Positions 1 through 6,143 of a DNA stretch of 6,143 nt are shown piece after piece. Source of the DNA: DASTPP01 sp035762175 (GTDB lineage Bacteria > Myxococcota_A > Polyangia > Polyangiales > Polyangiaceae); assembly GCA_035762175.1 (NCBI GenBank), contig DASTPP010000311.1, positions 1 through 6,143 on the forward strand. The letters are read 5' to 3'. The notes below the pieces were generated by a model. That model was not told the DNA's origin and did not search any database. It saw only the letters and a list, made by a program, of their open reading frames with translations. The position numbers and the translations under genes were made by a program. Position 1 is the stretch's first letter; every line of letters begins with the position of its first letter.

Positions 1-2
1 AG

Positions 3-494
3 GACTGCGGCTTCTTCGCCGTCCCCGAGGTCGGCGCCGAGGTGGGCGTGCTGTTCAACCAAGGCGACGTCGACGCCCCTTTCTTCTTGCCGGGGCACTG
101 GGGCCGCCCCGGTGGCAAGAGCGAGGTGCCCGAGGAAGCGCGGCTCTCGCCGCCCGACAACCGCGTCCTCGCGACGCCGACGTTTCGCATCGAGCTCGAC
201 GAGTCGGAGGGCGCACGCAAGCTCAAGATTACCAACAAAAGAACGGGCGATTCGCTTCTTTTTGACGCAGAGGAGAACTCGGTCTCGCTCTCGGCGACGA
301 CCGCGCTCACGCTCAAGGCGGTGGGCGCGCTCACCCTCGAAGGCATCCACATCACCATCGGCGGGCGCGTCGTGCGCCCCATCGCCGACCCCATCTTAGG
401 CTCCCGATGGCGTTGCCCGTTTGTCTGGAATTGCCAGAAATTCCCGACCCCTTCTCCGTCCCGCTGCCGGGCGGCATCGAGATCGAGGACGTGA
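3..494 (+). CDS. Central spike / baseplate assembly protein V-like (gpV/gp5/VgrG-type), 5' truncated
   Basis: The gene begins before the window; 163 codons are visible. In contractile tails this family forms the trimeric spike below the tube that pierces the target envelope. Visible residues 5-24 (FAVPEVGAEVGVLFNQGDVD) match the end of the gpV/gp5 OB-fold domain, which typically reads 'P.vGdeV.v.F..GD...P'. A linker follows, then a short-repeat beta-rich stretch (about residues 60-121), including SVSLSATTALTLKAVGALTL, which looks like the beta-helical needle of such spikes, ending in HITIGGRVVRPIADPI. The last 32 codons (399-494) do not look like the family: they are Arg/Ser/Pro-rich, and from 407 they lie out of frame inside the next gene. 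A TAG at 397-399, one base out of frame, would end the protein just after ...ADPI, so the extension may reflect an indel. Codons 225-269 are unusually AT-rich. The family call is firm; the C-terminus is uncertain. Confidence 0.85.
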   Translation, partial: DCGFFAVPEVGAEVGVLFNQGDVDAPFFLPGHWGRPGGKSEVPEEARLSPPDNRVLATPTFRIELDESEGARKLKITNKRTGDSLLFDAEENSVSLSATTALTLKAVGALTLEGIHITIGGRVVRPIADPILGSRWRCPFVWNCQKFPTPSPSRCRAASRSRT

Positions 495-1081
495 ACCTGA
501 TGCAACTGATCCAGCCGGCGCTGACGCCACTGGTGCCGTTGTTTAACCTCGTCGACACGCTCGTGGCGGTGTTCAATTGCTTGCAGGCCATCCCGTCCGC
601 GCTCGGGCCGCCGCCCGACCCGACGGCGCTCGCCGCGTGCCTACCCGACCTGGCCGAGAAGCTGAGCAAGCTCTTGAACCTTCTGCCGCAGGTGGCGCTG
701 CCGCGCCTCCTGAAGCGCCTGCTCGCCCTGCTCGTGAGCACGCTCCTCGCCGTGCGGAGCAAGCTCCTGCACCTTCAGCAGCAGCTCGTCCAGATCGCGG
801 GCGCCGTCGACCGGGCGAAGGAGCTCGAGGACGCGGGGCTGATGGCCATCACCCAGTGCGCCCAGGCGAACGTCGCGCAGGAGGCGGCCAACGTGGGCAA
901 GAGTCTGGCGGCCTTGGGCAAGCTCATCGGCCTCGTCAACCTGTTCCTCGGCCTGCTCGGCCTGCCCGAAGTGCCCGACTTCCAAGACCTCGCGGGGCGT
1001 CCGCTCGACACCGTCCTCGCGCCACTCGACGCCTTGATCGACGTGTTCAAGGCCGCCGAGGCGGCCATCCCGCTTCCGTAA
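407..1081 (+). CDS. Unrecognised leucine-rich helical protein of the baseplate cluster
   Basis: The 224-residue protein matches no family I recognise. About 51 residues are Leu (23 percent) and there is no Trp or Tyr. Residues 80-145 and 155-186 look like long amphipathic or hydrophobic helices, for example LLKRLLALLVSTLLAV (101-116) and LGKLIGLVNLFLGLLGL (170-186), separated by Pro-rich turns. A motif near the N-terminus, LPEIPDP (9-15), is echoed near the C-terminus as LPEVPDF (186-192). Four Cys are present (6, 58, 78, 151). There is no signal peptide. The ATG at 407 was chosen because the protein looks coherent from there; only a weak AGG at 398-400 precedes it. It sits between the spike and the gp25-like gene, which suggests a spike- or baseplate-associated part, a cargo, or a membrane-active component. 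None of these is shown. It is not a PAAR protein: the short Gly/Pro/His-rich PAAR pattern is absent. Confidence 0.8.
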   Translation: MALPVCLELPEIPDPFSVPLPGGIEIEDVNLMQLIQPALTPLVPLFNLVDTLVAVFNCLQAIPSALGPPPDPTALAACLPDLAEKLSKLLNLLPQVALPRLLKRLLALLVSTLLAVRSKLLHLQQQLVQIAGAVDRAKELEDAGLMAITQCAQANVAQEAANVGKSLAALGKLIGLVNLFLGLLGLPEVPDFQDLAGRPLDTVLAPLDALIDVFKAAEAAIPLP

Positions 1082-1084
1082 GGG
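1080..1084 (+). promoter_or_regulatory. Ribosome binding site of the gp25-like gene
   Basis: AAGGG overlaps the TAA stop of the upstream gene and lies 7 nt before the ATG at 1092. It supports that start and suggests translation coupled to the gene upstream. Confidence 0.5.
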
Positions 1085-1091
1085 CTTCGAG

Positions 1092-1481
1092 ATGGCGGGC
1101 ACGCGAGGACTGCTCCTTCCCTTCCGGCGCGATCAGAAGCGCGACGTCGCGTCCGGTGCGGGCGCGGAGCTCTTGGCGTCGAAGGTCGAACAGGCGCTCG
1201 CGACCGAGGGCGAGACGCCGCGCTCGTCGGGCGAGCTGCCCTGGCGGACGCGCTTCGGCTCGGGGCTGCACCTCTTGCGACATAAGCTCACGGGCCCCGC
1301 CTTCCGCGAGCTCGCGCGCGTCTACGTGCGCGACGCGCTCGCCCGCTGGGTGCCCGAGGCCGAGCTCACGGGCTTCGAGGTGCTCGAGGACGGCGACGTC
1401 GTCACCGTGCGCGTGCGGTTCCGGGCGCGCGTCGGCACCGGGAGCGAGGGCGACGTGCGCCTCGACCTGCCCGGAAAATGA
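1092..1481 (+). CDS. gpW/gp25-like baseplate wedge protein
   Basis: The 129-residue product has the size of the GPW/gp25 (T4 gp25, P2 gpW) family, a conserved wedge component that contacts the first sheath ring and is present in phage tails, type VI secretion and extracellular injection systems. The diagnostic stretch is GELPWRTRFGSGLHLLRHK (47-65), equivalent to the family pattern 'GE....p.fGsgL...lf'. A helical section with RELARVYVRDALARWVP (72-88) follows, then a strand pair ending VVTVRVRFRARV (103-114). The first 25 residues are a basic, flexible-looking tail. The start follows a clear Shine-Dalgarno match. It is followed by a J-like gene, the same W-J order as in P2. Assembly should be cytoplasmic, as there is no signal peptide. 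Function is inferred from motif, length and gene order. Confidence 0.87.
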   Translation: MAGTRGLLLPFRRDQKRDVASGAGAELLASKVEQALATEGETPRSSGELPWRTRFGSGLHLLRHKLTGPAFRELARVYVRDALARWVPEAELTGFEVLEDGDVVTVRVRFRARVGTGSEGDVRLDLPGK

Positions 1482-1556
1482 CCGGGCGCCGCGCCCGATC
1501 GGTGTCCCCGCCGCGGGCCGAGTGGCTTTGCTCTCTGCGAAGGGACCCCGCCGCCC
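1482..1556 (+). other. 75-nt intergenic gap between the gp25-like and gpJ-like genes
   Basis: This is the longest non-coding stretch inside the cluster. Just after the TGA it holds a perfect 6-bp inverted repeat with a 3-nt loop (CGGGCG at 1483-1488, CGCCCG at 1492-1497) and the 8-bp palindrome CCGATCGG (1495-1502). No T-run follows, so it is not an intrinsic terminator; it could be a small intercistronic RNA hairpin or chance in such GC-rich DNA. AAGGGA at 1540-1545, 11 nt before the GTG at 1557, is a plausible ribosome binding site. No promoter is recognisable. Confidence 0.5.
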
Positions 1557-3067
<1,511 letters not shown>

Positions 3068-3068
<1 letters not shown>

Positions 3069-3628
3069 TGTCGGTCGCAAACCCCGGCTTCGAGACGCCC
3101 GGCGCGGTCCCCTGGGAGGCGGCCGGTTGGACGCTCGTGACCCAAGCCCGTGGCCGGCGCTTCGCCGCCTTCCGCCCGCCGCCCGTGCCCGGTGTCGAAG
3201 ACTTCGAGACGTGGGTCGCCTGGAAGGAGGCCTTCGCCCCCGGCGACCTCGCCCTCGCGCCCTTTGACCCGCTCGCCCCGGAGGGGCGCGAGGACTTCGA
3301 GGAGGGGTGGAAAAGCGCGCCGTTCTTGACCGAGTTCGAGCCCGCCCTCCTCGTGCCCGCCCCCTTTGGGCGTGGTGCAGAGGCCGACGGGTTTGAGGCC
3401 GCGTGGGTGCCGCCGCCCGCCTTCTCCTGGGCCGAGGTCGCCTCCGCCCCGGCGCTCTTCGGCGGCGGCCTCGTTGAGCGCTTCGAGGCGGCTTGGCGGG
3501 GCAACGAGGCCTTCCTTTGGGCGTGGGAGGCCGTGCCCTCGAGCCCGGCCGCCTTCGACGGCGGGGCCAACGCCCGGGAAACCTTCTCGGGCGCCTGGGC
3601 GCCCATGACGACGCTCGGAGGGCCCTGA
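3068..3628 (+). CDS. FExxW-repeat protein of unknown function, between J and I genes
   Basis: The 186-residue protein is acidic and aromatic, with about 11 Trp, 17 Phe, two Lys and no Cys. It opens with NPGFETPGAVPWEAAGWT (5-22), a motif often seen at the start of secreted or surface beta-sandwich modules. From about residue 44 it consists of four and a half degenerate repeats of 30-34 residues. Each starts with (E/D)xFExxW and ends with a Pro/Ala-Phe-Gly turn: F46, F77, F109, F139 and F173 start units, and F66, F100, F131 and F163 mark the turns. The ATG overlaps the J stop (TGATG), with GGGGA at 3053-3057 ten nt upstream. I cannot name the family. Position suggests a tail-surface or fibre-linking part of the baseplate; this is inference. 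The reading frame is well supported by the repeat pattern surviving in this frame only. Confidence 0.82.
3197..3598 (+). repeat. Degenerate tandem protein repeats (FExxW, about 31 residues per unit)
   Basis: Units begin at the Phe codons at 3203, 3296, 3392, 3482 and 3584 (spacings of 31, 32, 30 and 34 codons). Each has FE-x-x-W (in the first unit the Trp is displaced by two residues, and the last, partial unit has FS instead of FE), then a hydrophobic Phe 4-6 residues later, then a P/A-rich segment ending in Phe-Gly or Phe-Asp-Gly. The repeat is visible in protein, not as long identical DNA, so the copies are old or held by selection on the protein. Confidence 0.75.
3617..3621 (+). promoter_or_regulatory. 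Ribosome binding site deciding the start at 3631
   Basis: GGAGG lies 9 nt before the ATG at 3631 and inside the end of the upstream gene. It favours this ATG over earlier in-frame starts such as TTG at 3493, which would overlap the repeat protein by 136 nt. Confidence 0.65.
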
Positions 3629-3630
3629 CG

Positions 3631-4323
3631 ATGGCCGAAGCCGACTGGAGCTACTTGAACGACGGCCTGCCCGCCGCCTCGGTCGACCGGGGCGTGACGG
3701 CTGGCATCGCGCGCCCCCCGGGCGGCGGCACCTTCCTCTTCGGGTTCAACTCGCTCGCCGTGGCGACGGGCGCGGTCGCGCTCTTCGTCAACCTGCCGGG
3801 CTTCGCCCCGATGCAGAAGGGCGCCTCGATCCGCGGGTGCCTGCAGCGTGGCCCGGGCGGGGGCGCGACGGGGTTCTCGCCGTTTCTCTTCGTGTGCGGC
3901 CAAGGCACGTCGATCAACGACCAAGCCTACCTGCTCGGGCTCTCGGACGACGACCCGCACCGCGTCGTGCTGCGCAAGGGCTCGGTCGCCGGCGGGGTGC
4001 CGCCCGAGGGCCCGGGTACCTTGCTGCAGTCGGGCGAGAGCTTCGCCCAGGGCACGTGGCTGCACCTGCGGCTCGACGCCATCGTCAACGGCAACGGCGA
4101 CGTCGTGCTCGCGGCCTTCAAGAACGACCTCGCGCTGCGCCCGCTCGGCACGCCGCCCGACTGGCAGCCCATCCCGGGGATGCCTTCGTTCATCGACGAC
4201 CAGCTCGGCGTCAATTCCGGCTCGCAGCCGCTCACCTCGGGCCGCGGCGGCTTCGGCTTCGCGGTGCGCGACGTGACGCGGCGGGGCTTTTTCGACCAGC
4301 TCGAAGTGGCCAGGCAGGTATGA
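3631..4323 (+). CDS. Lectin/LamG-like beta-sandwich protein (candidate baseplate decoration or receptor-binding protein)
   Basis: The 230-residue protein has features of a concanavalin A/LamG-like jelly roll: alternating short strands, GTWLHLRLDAIVNGNGDVVL (141-160), the equivalent of 'g.W.h.rl.v..nG.gdv.l', and a final GRGGFGFAVRDVTRRGFFDQ (204-223), the equivalent of 'G..Gfg......yfD...v'. In that fold the last Asp-containing strand closes the sandwich. There is no signal peptide, as expected for a structural piece assembled in the cytoplasm. The start at 3631 has a strong GGAGG site and lies 2 nt after the previous stop. The stop overlaps the next start (ATGA at 4320-4323). The ligand, if any, cannot be read from the sequence; binding of a surface glycan or lipid is inference. 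The fold call rests on pattern impression, not on a search. Confidence 0.8.
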   Translation: MAEADWSYLNDGLPAASVDRGVTAGIARPPGGGTFLFGFNSLAVATGAVALFVNLPGFAPMQKGASIRGCLQRGPGGGATGFSPFLFVCGQGTSINDQAYLLGLSDDDPHRVVLRKGSVAGGVPPEGPGTLLQSGESFAQGTWLHLRLDAIVNGNGDVVLAAFKNDLALRPLGTPPDWQPIPGMPSFIDDQLGVNSGSQPLTSGRGGFGFAVRDVTRRGFFDQLEVARQV

Positions 4324-4754
4324 CGGGCCGGGCGCGCGAGGCACGCGAGCCGGGCGCGACGGGCCCCCGGCCCTCGCCCGACGAGGGCGCGTTCACGGCG
4401 CGCCTGGGCGCCGGCCAGGGGCGCGCGCCGGAGGGCGACGGCCACGCGTTCGTGCTCGGGCAAGCCGAGCCCGGCTGGCGCGGCGACGTCGAGGCGGGCG
4501 ATTACGCCGAGGTGCGCCAGGACGTCGACCTGACGGGCGCGGCTCTCGTGCGCGTGTGGCTGCGCCTGCGCGTCCCCCCGGACGTGCCGCCCGGGCTCGC
4601 CTGGCAGGCCTCGCTCTGGGTCGGGGGCATCCGGCGCGCGAGCGCCCGCGCCGAACCGGGGCGTACGCGCGTTCTGGGCGACCTCGCGGCCAACGTCGGT
4701 GCGTTGCGAGGGAGGCACGCGGTCGCCGTGCGCCTCGAGCTGGTGGCCGCGTAG
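4320..4754 (+). CDS. Small probable beta-sandwich protein, unknown function
   Basis: The 144-residue product starts in an ATGA overlap with the preceding stop, so it is probably translated by re-initiation; no good Shine-Dalgarno site precedes it. The N-terminal 20 residues are Arg/Pro/Gly-rich and look disordered. The rest looks like one carbohydrate-binding-like or jelly-roll domain: EAGDYAEVRQDVDLTGA (58-74), then strands VRVWLRLRVP (77-86) and WQASLWVGGI (95-104), then GRTRVLGDLAANVGAL (114-129) and a closing strand HAVAVRLELVA (133-143). The pattern 'yaei.q.vdltg...l.f..rlr.p' is common in sugar-binding sandwiches, but I recognise no specific family. The neighbours are the lectin-like gene upstream and the gpI-like gene 15 nt downstream, suggesting a baseplate accessory. 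An open frame continues upstream of the ATG inside the previous gene and is treated as shadow. Confidence 0.78.
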   Translation: MTGRAREAREPGATGPRPSPDEGAFTARLGAGQGRAPEGDGHAFVLGQAEPGWRGDVEAGDYAEVRQDVDLTGAALVRVWLRLRVPPDVPPGLAWQASLWVGGIRRASARAEPGRTRVLGDLAANVGALRGRHAVAVRLELVAA

Positions 4755-4755
4755 G

Positions 4756-4761
4756 GGAGGA
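4756..4761 (+). promoter_or_regulatory. Ribosome binding site of the gpI-like gene
   Basis: GGAGGA lies 8 nt upstream of the GTG at 4770, directly after the TAG stop at 4752-4754. It is the strongest site in the window and fixes the GTG start. Confidence 0.65.
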
Positions 4762-4769
4762 AGAGGCAC

Positions 4770-6095
4770 GTGCCCGAGCTCGAGCTGCCCGCGCTCGTCG
4801 TCGACGACGTCGTCGCCGTGGCGGCGCCCGGGCGCCTCGCCCTCGTCAATCGCGACCCCGGCCCCGACGAGGAGGGCGTGCCGCTCCCCGCCACGATCGC
4901 CCTCGAGCTCGTCGACACCGGCGAGAGCGGCGTCGACGTCGCCGAAACGCGCGTCTGGGTCGGCGGCGTGCCCGCCTTCGCGGGCCGGAGGGTGGTGCCG
5001 CCCTTCGACGGCCCACGCGCGGGCGTCGTCGTCGAGCGGGGCGACGTGCGCCTCGTCCTCGATCCGCGCACGCCCTTTTCGAGCCTCGAGCGCGTCGAGG
5101 TGCGCGTCGCGTCGAGGACGCTCGACGGGCGCGCCGCGCTCGAGGAGCGCTACGCCTTCGTCGCCGACGACCGGACGGCGCCCCGCGTGCTCGCGGCCAC
5201 GACCCGGGGGCCGAAGTGCGTCGTCGTCGCCTTCGACGAGTCGGTCGACCTTGGCCCGAGCTTCGCCGCCACCTTCGAGGCCCTCGACGTGCCCGCCGTC
5301 CCCGTCGCCGCCACCCAGGCGCGTGCCGAGGGCTCGGTGCTCACGCTCGATCTCGAGCCCGAGCTGTCGCCGGGCGCCCGCTACGACGTGCGGCTCACGG
5401 GCGTCGTCGACCGGAGCGGCAACGTCGTGCTGCCTCCGTTCGACCGAGCCACCTTCGTCGCGCCGCGCCCCCCGCGCCCGGCGCGCCGCCGCTTCGACCT
5501 TTGGTCGATGCTGCCGAAGCACAACCGGCGGGCCGACGACACGGGCGACCTCGCCCGCTTCGTCGCCTGCCTGCAGGAAATCACCGACCTCGCGCTCGCC
5601 GACATCGACCGCTTCGCGGACCTCCTCGACCTCGAGCGCGCGCCCGAGCCCTTCGTCGACGCGATGCTCGAAGACCTCGGCAACCCCTTCCGCTTCGAGC
5701 TGAGCGAGCTCGAGAAGCGCCGCCTCGCCTCGGTGCTCGTCGCGATGTACCGAGAGAAGGGTACCGAGCCCGGCCTCAAGAACGCCGTGCGCTTCTTGCT
5801 CGGGGTCGAGGTCACGCGCGTCCTCGCCTTCGCGGGCACCGCCCTCACGCTGGGCGAGTCGGAGCTCGGGGTCGATTGGGAGCTCGGCCCGTCGGGGCGT
5901 TTCGCCCGCTACGCCTTCCACGTCGAGGTCTCGCGGCCGCTCTCGCCGCCCGAACGCAAGCACGTGCGCGCGCTCATCGACCTGCTCAAGCCCGGCCACA
6001 CCCACTTCTTGGGCATAATAGAACCTACCCTGCTCCATGGGGTTGAACACTGGGTCCTGGGCATCAGCGACCTCGGTGACACCACCCTTCTCTAG
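4770..6095 (+). CDS. P2 gpI-like tail protein with two N-terminal Ig-like domains
   Basis: The 441-residue protein has three parts. Residues about 22-131 look like a first Ig-like module (VNRDPGPDEEG at the start, strands RVWVGGVPAF, VRLVLDP, VEVRVASRTLDG, then YAFVADDRTAP). Residues 136-231 match a Big_5/SwmB-type Ig module: TAPRVL, CVVVAFDESVDLG, LTLDLEPELSPGARYDVRLT and GVVDRSGNVVLPPF. Residues about 255-441 match the P2 tail protein I family: LARFVACLQEITDLALADID (261-280), LDLERAPEPFVDAMLEDLGN (286-305), the RRLA..LVAMYREKGTEPGL block (317-336) and a tail ending KPGHTHFLGI. P2 gpI is near 180 residues, so the Ig part is an addition of about 250. Protein I binds J in the baseplate wedge and links to fibres. 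The start is GTG with a strong Shine-Dalgarno site. The last 28 codons, including two successive ATA codons, are markedly AT-richer than the rest. Confidence 0.88.
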   Translation: MPELELPALVVDDVVAVAAPGRLALVNRDPGPDEEGVPLPATIALELVDTGESGVDVAETRVWVGGVPAFAGRRVVPPFDGPRAGVVVERGDVRLVLDPRTPFSSLERVEVRVASRTLDGRAALEERYAFVADDRTAPRVLAATTRGPKCVVVAFDESVDLGPSFAATFEALDVPAVPVAATQARAEGSVLTLDLEPELSPGARYDVRLTGVVDRSGNVVLPPFDRATFVAPRPPRPARRRFDLWSMLPKHNRRADDTGDLARFVACLQEITDLALADIDRFADLLDLERAPEPFVDAMLEDLGNPFRFELSELEKRRLASVLVAMYREKGTEPGLKNAVRFLLGVEVTRVLAFAGTALTLGESELGVDWELGPSGRFARYAFHVEVSRPLSPPERKHVRALIDLLKPGHTHFLGIIEPTLLHGVEHWVLGISDLGDTTLL

Positions 6096-6143
6096 CGCGG
6101 CCAGGCTCGTTCGTGCAGTTCGTTGGCGAGGCCCCCCCGCGCA
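6096..6143 (+). other. Downstream edge, no gene called
   Basis: These 48 nt follow the TAG stop. I see no hairpin with a T-run, so no terminator. A GTG at 6113 opens a frame to the window edge, but only ten codons are visible and no good ribosome binding site precedes it, so I do not call a gene. Confidence 0.4.

Noticed and set aside
3493..3630. Upstream extension of the lectin-like gene to TTG at 3493
   Set aside because: It would overlap the repeat protein by 136 nt; the ATG at 3631 has GGAGG at the right distance and a protein-like N-terminus.
4796..4815. Overlapping 14-bp palindromes CGTCGTCGACGACG and CGACGACGTCGTCG just after the gpI-like start
   Set aside because: They come from the Val-Val-Asp-Asp-Val-Val codon run, and GTC/GAC codons are very common here; no sign of an operator.
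4556..6046. Long Arg-rich + strand frame across the gpI-like gene
   Set aside because: Its translation is a run of Arg/Ala residues, typical of an out-of-frame reading of GC-rich DNA.
6113..6143. Possible start (GTG) of a next gene
   Set aside because: Only ten codons are visible, without a good ribosome binding site or recognisable protein sequence.

Overview
This window is a GC-rich (roughly 70 percent or more by eye) stretch of tightly packed genes, all on the + strand, encoding the baseplate end of a contractile phage-tail-like particle. It could be an extracellular contractile injection system, a tailocin or a prophage tail. The strong G/C bias at third codon positions, the GTG starts and the baseplate proteins enlarged with Ig-like and lectin-like modules suggest a myxobacterium-like (Myxococcota) host. 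That assignment is an inference, and other high-GC phyla are possible. No capsid, terminase, integrase, sheath, tube, ATPase or lysis gene is visible, so the sequence alone cannot separate phage from injection system.

Layout: (1) 3-494, 3' end of a gpV/gp5-like central spike protein, with the end of its OB-fold and a beta-helical tip, and a suspicious C-terminal run-on into the next gene. (2) 407-1081, an unrecognised, very leucine-rich helical protein with no Trp or Tyr. (3) 1092-1481, a gpW/gp25-like baseplate wedge protein. (4) 1482-1556, the longest gap of the cluster, 75 nt. (5) 1557-3068, a gpJ-like wedge protein. (6) 3068-3628, a protein of degenerate tandem repeats of about 31 residues (FExxW type). 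(7) 3631-4323, a protein with a lectin/LamG-like look. (8) 4320-4754, a small probable beta-sandwich protein. (9) 4770-6095, a P2 gpI-like tail protein with two predicted Ig-like domains fused in front. (10) 6096-6143, 48 nt with no gene that can be called.

The genes are probably one operon: spacing runs from overlaps of 1-4 nt up to 75 nt, and no terminator or promoter is evident inside. In P2-like phages the W, J and I genes are adjacent. Here W and J stay together, but J and I are separated by about 1.7 kb holding three probable accessory surface or baseplate-decoration proteins, and the I protein itself carries an Ig-like extension. The most distinctive content is therefore a set of non-core, adhesin-like modules inside an otherwise conserved baseplate block, plus the unexplained leucine-rich protein behind the spike.
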